Positions 1-9,181 of a stretch of 64,000 bases of DNA are shown here, one piece after another. The stretch's first letter is position 1, and every line of letters begins with the position of its first letter. The stretch comes from an uncultured Clostridia bacterium (GTDB lineage Bacteria > Bacillota > Clostridia > Oscillospirales > CAG-272). Made by a program: the position numbers and the translations under genes. The notes beneath the pieces were generated by a model. It was not told the origin of the DNA, searched no databases, and was given only the letters and a program-made list of their open reading frames with translations. Location: contig CAMJPL010000012.1 of NCBI GenBank assembly GCA_946407735.1, forward strand, positions 1 to 64,000, written 5' to 3'.

Positions 1-665
1 TACCCATCGAAAAAAACGTTAATGTGAGGGATGAAAACGGAAACGAACTTGAGCCCACCTGGCCGAAACGCGCCAGAGGGCTCGTGAAAAGCGGCAGGGC
101 ACGCTTCGTATCCGACGACATGATAATCCTCACCTCCTCCGAAGACGCGAAGCGGACTTTGCCGCCTGAAATGGAGGATATAAAAATGCCCGAAACCGCT
201 TATAACGATACAGAAACCGCCGTCACAGTAATAGGTGACGCTCCGCGCGCTGAAGGCGAAGACATCGGCAGCACCGGGCCTTCCCTTCCTCAGATCACCG
301 TGCGAGAGATACTTGACCGCATCGACGCTCTCGTCCGCGATCAGTCGGGACTGAAGGAAGCGCTCGACCGGATCCAGCTGATCGGATCCGGCGGCGGGGA
401 TCAGCCCGGCTCACCCGGGGATATCGCCGGACAGGCGAAGGCTCAGGGGATCGCCGACATGCTCAGAGCGAGGGAGACGACAATCCAGAAGACGCTCGAC
501 TTCTATATGCAGGTCTACCGGGATCTTCAGCCGAACGACGAGCTGAATCACAGGACCGCCGACCTTGGCATGATAAACGAGGCCGTCATCCAGCTGGCGT
601 CGATAGATACCGAAACCGTCGGTGTCTATCTCGACGGACTGAGGCATCTCAGCATCACGATCTGA
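1..665 (+). CDS. Partial protein with RRXRR-like N-terminal motif (5' end outside window)
   Basis: The reading frame is already open at base 3 (PIEKNVNVRDENG...), so the GTG at 24 in the ORF track is probably not the true start and the gene begins upstream of the window. The N-terminal part has a short module, roughly DENGNELEPTWPKRARGLVK then SGRARFV, whose pattern resembles the RRXRR module found at the N-terminus of IscB-type proteins. Nothing nuclease-like follows. An acidic low-complexity linker (residues ~50-95), a Gly/Pro-rich stretch (~120-135) and a helical C-terminal region come next. It ends at TGA just before a strong hairpin. Function unknown; the RRXRR resemblance is by eye. Confidence 0.7.
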   Translation, partial: PIEKNVNVRDENGNELEPTWPKRARGLVKSGRARFVSDDMIILTSSEDAKRTLPPEMEDIKMPETAYNDTETAVTVIGDAPRAEGEDIGSTGPSLPQITVREILDRIDALVRDQSGLKEALDRIQLIGSGGGDQPGSPGDIAGQAKAQGIADMLRARETTIQKTLDFYMQVYRDLQPNDELNHRTADLGMINEAVIQLASIDTETVGVYLDGLRHLSITI

Positions 666-680
666 AAGCTTTGACATATT

Positions 681-707
681 CCCTTCCGGGCTTCCCGGAA
701 GGGAATT
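681..707 (+). terminator. Hairpin terminator
   Basis: A perfect 10-bp stem (CCCTTCCGGG / CCCGGAAGGG) with a 3-nt loop lies 15 nt after the stop of the first gene and is followed by AATTT. It separates that gene from the promoter of the beta-helix gene. Confidence 0.75.
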
Positions 708-712
708 TCATA

Positions 713-741
713 TTGCGCGGCGGAAAAAAAAGTGATATAAT
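713..741 (+). promoter_or_regulatory. Sigma-A-type promoter of the beta-helix gene
   Basis: TTGCGC (713-718), 17-nt spacer, TATAAT (736-741) preceded by TGA, giving an extended -10. The ribosome site CGGAGGTG at 756-763 precedes the ATG at 771. Confidence 0.65.
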
Positions 742-770
742 ATAGGCAGTATATCCGGAGGTGAATTATT

Positions 771-2129
771 ATGAGCGGATTCATCGATTCTCTGCTGGAA
801 ATGGAGCAGTCGCGCCTGTCTTCCCTGCCCGGCGCCGGCGCGGCAGCATATCTCACCGATTATTCCCCCGATGAAAACGGGATGTGGACGAAAGCCTTCA
901 ATCAGGCGCTGAGGGAAAGCGCTGTCGTCCGCGTACCGGCGTCGGATAAGCCGTATATGATCGACGGCAGCGTGATCGTGCCGTCGGGCAGGACGATATA
1001 CTGTGACGACGGCGCACGGATCCTCCTCGCTCCCGGCGTAAGGGTGCTGATGCTCCGCAATGAGCATACGAAAAACGGTTCCTTTGCCCCGATAGACAGA
1101 TCCGACCGCGATCACGATATCGCCATAATCGGCGGCGTCTGGGAGGAATCGAACGACAAACGGCACGGCTACGGCGCGACGGGGCGGTATGACCTTCAGG
1201 ATGACGGCGGCTACGACTGGCAGGGCGTATCGACGGCGATGCTGTTCAACAATCTCGACGGGCTGGTGCTAAAAGACGTCACATTCGTCCATACCGCCGG
1301 ATTTTCGGTGCAGACAGGCGATCTCTCAAACACCGTGATCGAAAACATCCGCTTCGTCGAATGCTTCGCCGACGGTCTCCATCTGAACGGAGCGTCGGAA
1401 AACATAGTCGTCCGGAACGTAAGCGGTCAGGTCGGCGACGATCTTGTCGCGCTGAACATGTATGACTGGATAAACTCGTCGGTAAATTACGGGCCGATCA
1501 GGAATATTCTCGTCGAGAACCTCGAGCTCTCGGACGACAGCCCGTATGAAGCGCTGCGCATCGAGCCGGGCGTGTATTATTATGCCGACGGCACTCCCGT
1601 CGACTGCTCGCTCGAGCACGCCCTGATAAAAAACGTGAAGGGGATAAAGACGTTCAAGCTGTACTATCAGACTCCGGGATACAACAAAGGACAGCAGCCG
1701 GAGAGGGGAGGAGTCGGCAGCGGAAAGGACATCACGTTTGAAGACATCGCCGTCGATCTTACCGTTCCGATAGACACCTTCCCCGATTATCTGGAATCGA
1801 ATCCGAAGACCGGATGGTTCGCCGCCTTCGAGATCGGGGCCGATATCGAGGATATTACCTTCAGGAATATCGACCTGACGCTTTATGACTTTTATCCGAT
1901 GTCCCGCATGGTCACCGTCGGTCCGAAATCTGTCCGGTTCGGCGACTACGAAGTATTTGATCCATATTACAGCTGCCGTGTGGGAAAGATGACTCTGGAA
2001 AACATAAAGCTGAACGGTGAAATCTGCAGGGACATATCAAAGCTGATAAAGACGGTGGAATTCGATACACTGTATGACGATATGCCGTCGTCCGGCAAAG
2101 GAGAGATAGGCGAGATCACGATAAGATAA
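771..2129 (+). CDS. GH28-like right-handed beta-helix protein (pectin-type polysaccharide hydrolase family)
   Basis: A 452-residue protein whose length and repeating IxNVxF-type strands fit a right-handed parallel beta-helix of the glycoside hydrolase 28 / pectate-lyase superfamily. Motifs resembling the GH28 active site are visible: FADGLHLNG (~residue 205), GDDLVAL (~222) and LRIEPG (~262), which may correspond to the NTDG, DD and RIK elements. No signal peptide is visible, so it may act on imported oligosaccharides in the cytoplasm. It has its own promoter and terminator, so it is monocistronic. The substrate cannot be read from sequence; a polygalacturonan or rhamnogalacturonan oligomer is the family expectation. 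Confidence 0.72.
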   Translation: MSGFIDSLLEMEQSRLSSLPGAGAAAYLTDYSPDENGMWTKAFNQALRESAVVRVPASDKPYMIDGSVIVPSGRTIYCDDGARILLAPGVRVLMLRNEHTKNGSFAPIDRSDRDHDIAIIGGVWEESNDKRHGYGATGRYDLQDDGGYDWQGVSTAMLFNNLDGLVLKDVTFVHTAGFSVQTGDLSNTVIENIRFVECFADGLHLNGASENIVVRNVSGQVGDDLVALNMYDWINSSVNYGPIRNILVENLELSDDSPYEALRIEPGVYYYADGTPVDCSLEHALIKNVKGIKTFKLYYQTPGYNKGQQPERGGVGSGKDITFEDIAVDLTVPIDTFPDYLESNPKTGWFAAFEIGADIEDITFRNIDLTLYDFYPMSRMVTVGPKSVRFGDYEVFDPYYSCRVGKMTLENIKLNGEICRDISKLIKTVEFDTLYDDMPSSGKGEIGEITIR

Positions 2130-2165
2130 CAGACGGGGACATAACAGGAATCATCAGAGACATAA

Positions 2166-2208
2166 ATATCCGCCGTGTCTGACCGACACGGCGGATATCA
2201 GTTTTTTT
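2166..2208 (+). terminator. Strong rho-independent terminator
   Basis: A perfect 14-bp stem (ATATCCGCCGTGTC with its complement), a 5-nt loop and a run of seven T at 2202-2208. It terminates the beta-helix gene and lies between convergent genes, only 38 nt from the stop of the sialidase-like gene. Confidence 0.9.
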
Positions 2209-2245
2209 CACAGGAACTTCAGTTTCCCATCGCGTTACCGGTGTA

Positions 2246-3838
2246 TCAGTATTCTATGCCGGTCCTCCATCGGTTGTCAAAGGCCTTCGCCTCAAAGCCG
2301 GTGATCCTCATGCTTCCCTCGCCGGTGAAAAGGACTCCGAAATGGTTCAGTCCGCCGGATGAATTCATCGGCGCGCTCTGAGCCTCTCTGCCGTTCACCG
2401 ACAGGGAGACGATCCCGTCCTTCCACGTTATCGTCCAGCGCCCCGCCTCATTCACCGTGAAAGAGGTGTAAAGGCTGCCGATGCTGTCGTCCCATGTTTT
2501 TGGTCTGGCGTCGGGCATGAAATTCAGCCTGTCGAGATAGCAGTCGGAGAGTATGACACGGCATCCGCCGTCGGGCATGCCTTCCGTATCGACAGTTATC
2601 TTGCCCGATACGGCGTACGGGAAGCTCGTCATGGCATAGGCGGTGTTCTCCTTCGCCGGTCTCATGTCTATGCCGCTTTCCCCGGCCGGATAATCCGTCA
2701 CCCATTCGTTCCAGTTGTCCTTTGTTTCGGTAAACTCAAGGAAATCCGGATCGACCAGTGTGAGATATGACTGCTCGATGCCCCATCTCGAGCCGCCCAT
2801 ACCCTCGACCTCGAACGTCCTCAGATACACGCCGCCTGACGGAGAGCAGGCGGTGTACGGATACGCGTTATGTACGATGTCGGTGTCGCCGGTCCTCTTT
2901 TTGAGCAGTATCCGGGCGCCTTTAATGGTGCGCATATTGTCGTCCGACACCGCGCCGTGAAGGCACTGCCTCGCGAAGCTGTACCTCACGCCCTGCATCG
3001 GATGCCCCATGACGTCGTTCCATGCGAGGAATATCCTGCCGTCGGGAAGTCTGACGAACGATCCCGGTGCGTTAGACGAAGTTATTTTCGTCGGCTTTGC
3101 CTTCTCCCAGGTTTTTCCGTCGTCTCGCGAGACGGAGTACCAGAATGAGCCGAGAACGGTGCGGATCAGCATGAGCAGGACGCCGCGCTCGATCTCGATC
3201 ACGATGGGCTCCACGGCACCCGACTCTATATCCTCCTCGTCGCTTACGACGGAAATATCGTTCGATGCCGCCCACGTTTCTCCCCAGTCGTCGGAATATA
3301 TCACGCTCGACACGAACTTGCTGTCCTTTTCACCTGACAGAGTCGAGAAAGGAACAACGAGCCTGCCGGAAGACGTTTCGATGCAGCTGTTGACGGAGCC
3401 GGTATATCTTTCGAGACACGGCATGCGGCTGTATATGGGATTTCCGCCCATGCAGCTGTCGAACCGCATATAGCTTATGCCGCCGTCATGGATGCCGCGT
3501 CCGCCGTCGATATAGTTTATCCGCATGGCGAAGACGTGCAGATGCCCCCGGCTGTCGATCATCGAGCCGCCGCACATCATGAAGGGCGTCCGCTCCGGCC
3601 ATGTGCAGAGATGGAACGGAGCGCCCCATGTCCTGCCCCCGTCCTCGGAAAACCTGCCGAACAGGAACTGATCGCACGGAAGCGTGTTATTGTAGCAGTG
3701 GTATTTGTCCATCGAGGCTATCGTGAACAGTCTTCCGTCCGGCAGCGGGTGCACCCATGTCACGGCGTTGTTGCCGTTCGTCGAAAGCAGCTCGCAGTTT
3801 ACGTTTTTTACGTCCATATCTTTATCTGCGTTTTTCAC
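2246..3838 (-). CDS. Sialidase-superfamily (BNR/Asp-box) six-bladed propeller protein
   Basis: A 530-residue protein with at least three Asp-box motifs (SEDGGRTW ~86, SDDWGETW ~186, SRDDGKTW ~240), the hallmark of sialidase-fold propellers. The C-terminal ~120 residues look like a beta-sandwich of concanavalin/laminin-G type. No signal peptide is visible. The GTG start overlaps the TGA of the upstream PHP gene (GTGA), indicating translational coupling. An ATG eight codons later has no better ribosome site. It is the last gene of a four-gene leftward operon. Whether it is a true exo-sialidase is uncertain, because the arginine triad was not confirmed; other glycan hydrolases share the fold. 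Confidence 0.75.
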   Translation of the reverse strand: MKNADKDMDVKNVNCELLSTNGNNAVTWVHPLPDGRLFTIASMDKYHCYNNTLPCDQFLFGRFSEDGGRTWGAPFHLCTWPERTPFMMCGGSMIDSRGHLHVFAMRINYIDGGRGIHDGGISYMRFDSCMGGNPIYSRMPCLERYTGSVNSCIETSSGRLVVPFSTLSGEKDSKFVSSVIYSDDWGETWAASNDISVVSDEEDIESGAVEPIVIEIERGVLLMLIRTVLGSFWYSVSRDDGKTWEKAKPTKITSSNAPGSFVRLPDGRIFLAWNDVMGHPMQGVRYSFARQCLHGAVSDDNMRTIKGARILLKKRTGDTDIVHNAYPYTACSPSGGVYLRTFEVEGMGGSRWGIEQSYLTLVDPDFLEFTETKDNWNEWVTDYPAGESGIDMRPAKENTAYAMTSFPYAVSGKITVDTEGMPDGGCRVILSDCYLDRLNFMPDARPKTWDDSIGSLYTSFTVNEAGRWTITWKDGIVSLSVNGREAQSAPMNSSGGLNHFGVLFTGEGSMRITGFEAKAFDNRWRTGIEY

Positions 3839-4881
3839 TCGGCTATCGTGTCGACCCAGACCGCGTTCGTCGCCGCGTGTCTGCCGTAATCATCCTGTAT
3901 GTCGACTCTGATATAGCCGTCCGAGTCTTTGTTGTACTTGAAGGCGGCTTCGGTTACGCTGTCGCCGTAATGCGCTCCGGCGCTGCCGCAGTGACGCGCG
4001 CCGGTTATGAAATTGATGCGGTGCACCGGCGACGTCGTGACATGGAGATAGCCGTCCTCGGCCCAGAGATCGTATATCTCGGGTCCGGTCGAGGCGTAGA
4101 AGCTGCCCTTTTCGAGCGCGTCGGTGACGCATTCGTACTCAAGCTCTGCGCATCTTACGACGATCCAGCCGCCGCAGGCGTCGGACAGCGGATGGCTGAG
4201 ATCGTGACCGTTGTGATTGTCGTCCGTCGCCGTGACGTAGATACGCTTGCCCTGTCTTAAGAAATCGTCGTAGCAGTGATCGTTGTACTCCGCCCATCCG
4301 CCGCGCTCGCAGCCGGTGTTCCATATCTCGACGGCGTTCATCCCCTCATAGCCGGAATAATCCGGGTACGACTCCATCGACCATGTCGGGTGGTTGTATG
4401 TGACGAAGAATCCGTGCTCCCGCCCGATGCGGATCATCTCCGAAACGCCCTCGGCGGAGTAGCGGCGGATATAATCGTCGGACTCGAATTTCAGCTGCGG
4501 CTTATAAGCCAGCGCGTTGCCCCAGATATATTTGTCCTTGTTATAGCACACCTGAGTCATATTATCGGGCGATTTCGCGATATAGCAGAGATGCGCCGTC
4601 TTCGCCGAGCCGAATTTCAGCCCCTCGGAGAAGAGCCCCTTGAACCCTTCCTCGTTTACCTCCATCTCATATCCGTGCAGGGCGAGGAACCTGCCGTCCT
4701 CGTTAAGGTCGTCATGCGCCACGAGGACGTCGTGATCGGTGTAGGCTATTATCGAATAGCCGTTCTTCATATAGTGCTCTTTTATCTGCTCAACGGTAAG
4801 CCTGCCGTCGGATACGGTCGAATGGCAGTGAAGGTTGGCCTTGAAGGCTCCGCCCTCGTGAGGAAGGAAATACTGTTTCAT
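3835..4881 (-). CDS. PHP-domain metal-dependent hydrolase
   Basis: The N-terminus carries the PHP signature LHCHSTVSDG at ~18-27 and YTDHD at ~47-51. Later His/Asp positions (YNHPTW ~163, TATDDNHNG ~215) complete a likely multi-metal site. PHP proteins are phosphoesterases or related hydrolases; this 348-residue form with a C-terminal beta-rich part resembles uncharacterised members found beside glycan-degrading genes. It overlaps the sialidase-like gene by 4 nt and follows the small membrane-anchored gene after 39 nt. No export signal is visible. Substrate unknown. Confidence 0.75.
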   Translation of the reverse strand: MKQYFLPHEGGAFKANLHCHSTVSDGRLTVEQIKEHYMKNGYSIIAYTDHDVLVAHDDLNEDGRFLALHGYEMEVNEEGFKGLFSEGLKFGSAKTAHLCYIAKSPDNMTQVCYNKDKYIWGNALAYKPQLKFESDDYIRRYSAEGVSEMIRIGREHGFFVTYNHPTWSMESYPDYSGYEGMNAVEIWNTGCERGGWAEYNDHCYDDFLRQGKRIYVTATDDNHNGHDLSHPLSDACGGWIVVRCAELEYECVTDALEKGSFYASTGPEIYDLWAEDGYLHVTTSPVHRINFITGARHCGSAGAHYGDSVTEAAFKYNKDSDGYIRVDIQDDYGRHAATNAVWVDTIAE

Positions 4882-4920
4882 TGGTCCTGACTCCTTGTAT
4901 TCAAGTTATTTAAAATCTTA

Positions 4921-5412
4921 TCATCCGCCGATGAAATCATTGTAAAGGATACCCATGATCCACTGGACGAATTCCCTGTAATGACGAGGGAAGTTCTGAG
5001 AGCCGTCCGCGTGTACCTTTTTCCCGCCGTTCACGACGGCGTCGAGCGTGAACATGGTGCCGTCGCTGACATTCCTCGGATGCGCGCCGTGAAATCCGTC
5101 CCAGCCGAGAAGCCCGACCTCGGTCATCTTGTCCATAGCCTCCGACGCGCTGATCACGGCGGTCATTTCAAGATGTCTTTCGTTTTCATCACCGGTATAC
5201 GGGATCGTATACATGGATACCACAGCATTATCGCCGTCACGGACGATCTCGTATTCAGCCGACGCACGCATCCCGCTCTCGCGGACGGTGACGATTTCAA
5301 AATCGGTGATATCCGTTTTTCGGAAAGGACCGAAAATGACCGTCATGACCGCCGCGGCGGCAAGAACGATCACGGCGGCGACGGCTGCGGCTTTTTTAAC
5401 ATTTGAGTTCAT
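4921..5412 (-). CDS. Small membrane-anchored or secreted protein of unknown function
   Basis: A 163-residue protein with an N-terminal hydrophobic segment (~residues 6-28, very Ala/Val-rich) after two lysines, so a single-pass anchor or uncleaved signal. There is no lipobox Cys. The remainder is a soluble alpha/beta region with no family I recognise. It sits between the amidohydrolase (20-nt gap) and the PHP gene in the same leftward operon. Its extracytoplasmic location differs from its neighbours and may mean a sensing or stress role; that is speculation. Confidence 0.6.
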   Translation of the reverse strand: MNSNVKKAAAVAAVIVLAAAAVMTVIFGPFRKTDITDFEIVTVRESGMRASAEYEIVRDGDNAVVSMYTIPYTGDENERHLEMTAVISASEAMDKMTEVGLLGWDGFHGAHPRNVSDGTMFTLDAVVNGGKKVHADGSQNFPRHYREFVQWIMGILYNDFIGG

Positions 5413-5432
5413 GATCGCACCCCGGCTGTTTT

Positions 5433-6341
5433 TTATTCGTTATTTTCAGCTCCGAGCAGCTTCAGGGCGTTGCCCCTCGAGACCTTATAATACGCCTCGT
5501 ACGATATTCTCCCGGTCTCCGCGGCCTCGTCGAGGAAGGCGGCCAGCTTCAGCATAGGTCTTGTCACGTTGTTAGGATCGCAGATGTCGGTGCCATAATA
5601 CAGCCTGTCAGAGAATTCCTCGATAAAATCATACCCGAAGCCGGGATCGCGGGTAAGCGCGTTATAGCCGCTCCCCGCCGACAGATCGCAGCAGAGGTTC
5701 GGATGCTCCCTCAGAAGGGTGATCAGCCTGCCTCCGGGAGCGACCTTTCCGGTCGGATATCCGCCGCGCTGCTCGCGGGTGAGATCTCCGCTTATCTCGG
5801 CCCAGAATTTCTGGGAATGGCCGAGGAATCTCAGACTCGGACAGGCCGACAGCGCCGCCTCGAGATGCGGCAGGCCGAAATCGTCGACGATGCCGTAATC
5901 GCGCCCCATGTCGCCGATGTGGAAGGTAAGCGGCATACCGTTCTTCTCGCAGTGCCTGAACATATTCAGCATCAGCGGATCGTCGAAGTATATGTTCGTC
6001 GAGACCTCGCCGACGCCCTTTGCGCCCTTTTCCTTCACGAATTTCAGATAAGGCGTGAAATCGCTTTCGGGCGAGTTGCCGCCCATCCTCGCGTCGAGGT
6101 TGCAGAACCAGTCGAACCTGTCCGGCCATTTCTGAACGGTAAGCCATGTCTCATAGTTCGACGAGGTGTTGAAATCTGCCTCGACGGTGACGTTCGGCAG
6201 AAGGACTCCCTTCTCGACGCCTATCGAGTCGTATATGGCGATCAGCTCCTCGGGAGTCGCGTATCTCGAGTCTGGAAGACGGGTCAGCCATCCCGATTCG
6301 GACGTGTGGACGTGTATGTCTATCTTTTTTACCTTTTCCAT
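5433..6341 (-). CDS. Amidohydrolase-family (amidohydrolase_2-like) TIM-barrel hydrolase
   Basis: A protein of about 302 residues with the metal-binding start KIDIHVHTSE, a central LTFHIGDMG histidine (~170), FLGHSQKFW (~197) and YYGTDICDPN (~262). This order fits the amidohydrolase_2 family of metal-dependent hydrolases and decarboxylases. The ORF track starts 12 codons earlier, but ATG 6341 is preceded by GAGGGTGG at correct spacing, and DIHVH normally lies near the N-terminus, so 6341 is preferred. It is the first gene of the operon that runs into the PHP and sialidase-like genes, with a good promoter about 45 nt upstream. Confidence 0.78.
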   Translation of the reverse strand: MEKVKKIDIHVHTSESGWLTRLPDSRYATPEELIAIYDSIGVEKGVLLPNVTVEADFNTSSNYETWLTVQKWPDRFDWFCNLDARMGGNSPESDFTPYLKFVKEKGAKGVGEVSTNIYFDDPLMLNMFRHCEKNGMPLTFHIGDMGRDYGIVDDFGLPHLEAALSACPSLRFLGHSQKFWAEISGDLTREQRGGYPTGKVAPGGRLITLLREHPNLCCDLSAGSGYNALTRDPGFGYDFIEEFSDRLYYGTDICDPNNVTRPMLKLAAFLDEAAETGRISYEAYYKVSRGNALKLLGAENNE

Positions 6342-6384
6342 GATACCACCCTCAACTGAAGCCCTGCGATACGGCATATACCTA

Positions 6385-6413
6385 ATTTTACCACATACAG
6401 ACCCGAAAGTAAA
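6385..6413 (-). promoter_or_regulatory. Promoter of the amidohydrolase/PHP/sialidase operon
   Basis: On the minus strand: TTTACT (6408-6413), 17-nt spacer, TAAAAT (6385-6390), about 45 nt upstream of the ATG at 6341. Confidence 0.55.
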
Positions 6414-6444
6414 GCCTTAAAGCGAAAAAATCACCGGATTCCCC

Positions 6445-6473
6445 TTGTTTTTTTGGGCGGCGTATAGTATAAT
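6445..6473 (+). promoter_or_regulatory. Promoter of the SLH protein gene
   Basis: TTGTTT (6445-6450), 17-nt spacer, TATAAT (6468-6473). The ribosome site GGAGGA (6498-6503) precedes ATG 6511. It is divergent from the amidohydrolase operon promoter 30 nt away, so the two units could be co-regulated. Confidence 0.65.
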
Positions 6474-6510
6474 ATAGAAAATACCCTTTTTCTCACCGGA
6501 GGAACCGCAA

Positions 6511-9174
6511 ATGAAGAATATACGAATATTCGCCGCCGTGATGGCGATCGCCGTGACGCTGACTCTGGCATTCGCGCTCACGCCGGCGGCGTCGGCGGCG
6601 TTCAGCGACGTCACCGAATACGCGGACGCCGTCGACCTTCTTTCCTCGGTCGGCGTCATCCGCGGATACTCATCCACGCTTTTCGGCCCGAACGACGGCG
6701 TCACCCGCTGGCAGATGGCTCTGCTCATCTCCAAGCTGATCACCGGCAACGTCGACACCGCTTACTGGGAATCACAGGATACCACCGCCCGATTTACCGA
6801 CGTCTCGCCGTCAAGGCACTATCTCAGGGCGATAAGCTACGCTTCCGAGCACGGGATCGTCAAGGGACGCTCTGACACCGTGTTCGATCCCGACAGCGGG
6901 ATCACCCTGCAGGACGGAGCCACCATGGCCGTCCGCGCGCTTGGATATCCCGCCGGCGACTATGACACCGAATACCCGCGCAGCTATATGACGATGGCCG
7001 AGGAGCTCGGTCTGTTCAGCTCGCTTCTGGTCGACGGTATGCCGGTAAGCTCGTATGACAGCGCCAACTGGCAGACTTCTCTTACCCGCGCCCAGACCGC
7101 CCAGCTGCTCTACAACACCGCCTTCGCGATGACCTACTACGGAGGCAGCTATATAAGCGACGTCTTCAAATACGCCGACGAGACCGCCGTCCTCGCCGCC
7201 AGCGGAGATTTCAGGATCTCGGCGTCCGCCGGCTACGCGAAGCCGGGCGAGCTCAGATTCATGACGCTCATGGACGACGGCACGCTGCGCAGCTCCTTCA
7301 CCGTCCCCGAGAGCGTCGTATCGGCGGCGATAGGAAGCAATGACTTCGATCAGTTCGTCGGATGCTCGTTCCGCGTCATCTCGACGGGAGCCAACCGCTC
7401 GAACATAATCTCCTTCAAGCTCAACTCCTCCTCGTCCACATATACGTCCGGACTCGCGGCCATCCCGGGAGACGAGCGCATATCCATCCTTGACACGATG
7501 TACGACGTGGTGAACGCCTACACCGTACCGCATGAGAAAGGCGTAATCCCGTACAAGAACGAGATAATCGTCTACTCCGCCTCGGATATATCCTCAAAGG
7601 CGGTGACCATCAATTCGGGATCGAATCTCACCTCCTCGAAGATCGCCTCGACTTCGGCATACTATGAGCTGACGACCTTCGACGACAACGCCGACGGAAT
7701 GCCCGACAGAGCGATCTACCGCCCGTTCGTCTTCGGAAAATATGAGATCTACTCAGACGGCGGCATTTCCCTCGCCGGAGGCGCGGCTCAGAATCAGATC
7801 ACCTTCGACAACCGCAGCGGCATCGATCCGAAAAACGGGGACTGGGTGATGTACCGCTGGGACACCCAGACGCGCACGCTCGTCATAAATAAGGTGTACA
7901 CCTATCTTACCGGTCTCAGGCTCGTCAGCTATACTCCCGAAAGCGATTCATCCGGAGCGTATATCACATACAACGACAATCAACGCCTCTATATAGGCCG
8001 CGAGAGCTTCGTCGGCGCGACCGGAGCCGAGGTCATCTCGGTATTCAGGAGCGACAGTGACATCGAAGGGCGTCTCTGCGACGTCATACTCGACGGCGAC
8101 AGGGTCATCCGTATCGATATGTACGACAAAGCCACCTCGCTCGGCGGCACCGTCCACTTCTCCAACATGGGCGTCGTCACAAAGACGATAGGCGCTCAGT
8201 CTCCGACGGGACTCGCCGTATGCCTCAGCGGAGCCGAAGAGAAGGACGCCCTCGACATACTCACCGTCAACGGGACGGTGAACGGCGTCAAAAAGATCGA
8301 GCTCGGCAGCTATGTCAGATTCGAGAAGAAGGACAAGGGCGTCGATCTCACCATCTATGACGACCGCATGACCTACACCACCGCGACTCCGAGCGCTGTG
8401 CTAAAGGCCGACGCCGACACCTTTACCGTAACAGAGAACGGTACCGTCACTTTCTCCGTCGACATCAACGACGCCACGACCTTCATCGTCTTCGACGACA
8501 AGATTACTCCGCGCGCCGTGACATACAAGGACTTTCACGACAGTCTCTCCGGCTACAAGGCCGTTTACGTCAGCAAGAGCGGATGGAACGGCGACAGAGC
8601 CGATCTGATCTACGTCCGCAGACTCAGGGGCGAGCTTTATGGAGACTCCTCGTCGGCATTCAGCTCGATAGTATGGATCGGATCTGACGATCTCGCCGAC
8701 AAAAACATCATCGGGGAGAAGGCCTCAAACGGCGACATTTACAACACCTACACCGGCGCCGACATAATAACCGGTCAGTCAGGCTACAACGTATACAAGC
8801 TGCTCGAGCCCGGAGCGAAGCTCACAAAGAGCGGATTTTACAGAATACTCAACGGCTATATCGTCATCACCGATCCGATAGACAGCAACCTCAGCGGAAG
8901 CGGATGGTCGCTGAACTTAAGGGAGACCGTCTCCGAAGCGAAGCCTTTCCGTGACGGCAGCTGCGAGATCACCCTCGGCGACCGCAGATACATAGTAAGA
9001 TATTCCGATCTCACTATACGCGGCAAGGCGTCGTCAGGTCTCACCCACAACACGGGAAGCATCGACGCCATGAACGTAGCCGTCACTCTGAACGACAAGA
9101 CGGCGGACGTCCTCTTCCGTCAGACCGGATATCAGGAAGGCGTCTACTATTACGAGATGATCATCCTGATGTGA
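6511..9174 (+). CDS. SLH-domain cell-surface protein
   Basis: An 887-residue secreted protein. A Sec signal peptide occupies residues 1-29 (hydrophobic core, ASAAF cleavage region). Two S-layer homology repeats follow: FSDVTEYADAVDLLSSVGVI then GPNDGVTRWQ (~30-75) and FTDVSPSRHYLRAISYASEH then FDPDSGIT (~95-145). SLH repeats bind pyruvylated secondary wall polymers, so the protein is held at the wall by its N-terminus. The remaining ~700 residues are Ser/Thr/Asp-rich and beta-strand-rich without a family I recognise. It starts its own transcription unit; the next two genes follow closely. It could be a structural S-layer component, but only two clear repeats are seen. Confidence 0.85.
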   Translation: MKNIRIFAAVMAIAVTLTLAFALTPAASAAFSDVTEYADAVDLLSSVGVIRGYSSTLFGPNDGVTRWQMALLISKLITGNVDTAYWESQDTTARFTDVSPSRHYLRAISYASEHGIVKGRSDTVFDPDSGITLQDGATMAVRALGYPAGDYDTEYPRSYMTMAEELGLFSSLLVDGMPVSSYDSANWQTSLTRAQTAQLLYNTAFAMTYYGGSYISDVFKYADETAVLAASGDFRISASAGYAKPGELRFMTLMDDGTLRSSFTVPESVVSAAIGSNDFDQFVGCSFRVISTGANRSNIISFKLNSSSSTYTSGLAAIPGDERISILDTMYDVVNAYTVPHEKGVIPYKNEIIVYSASDISSKAVTINSGSNLTSSKIASTSAYYELTTFDDNADGMPDRAIYRPFVFGKYEIYSDGGISLAGGAAQNQITFDNRSGIDPKNGDWVMYRWDTQTRTLVINKVYTYLTGLRLVSYTPESDSSGAYITYNDNQRLYIGRESFVGATGAEVISVFRSDSDIEGRLCDVILDGDRVIRIDMYDKATSLGGTVHFSNMGVVTKTIGAQSPTGLAVCLSGAEEKDALDILTVNGTVNGVKKIELGSYVRFEKKDKGVDLTIYDDRMTYTTATPSAVLKADADTFTVTENGTVTFSVDINDATTFIVFDDKITPRAVTYKDFHDSLSGYKAVYVSKSGWNGDRADLIYVRRLRGELYGDSSSAFSSIVWIGSDDLADKNIIGEKASNGDIYNTYTGADIITGQSGYNVYKLLEPGAKLTKSGFYRILNGYIVITDPIDSNLSGSGWSLNLRETVSEAKPFRDGSCEITLGDRRYIVRYSDLTIRGKASSGLTHNTGSIDAMNVAVTLNDKTADVLFRQTGYQEGVYYYEMIILM

Positions 9175-9181
9175 CGCTGAG

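Noticed and set aside
671-676. TTGACA as a -35 box
   Set aside because: No -10 at 16-18 nt; the position falls in the terminator stem.
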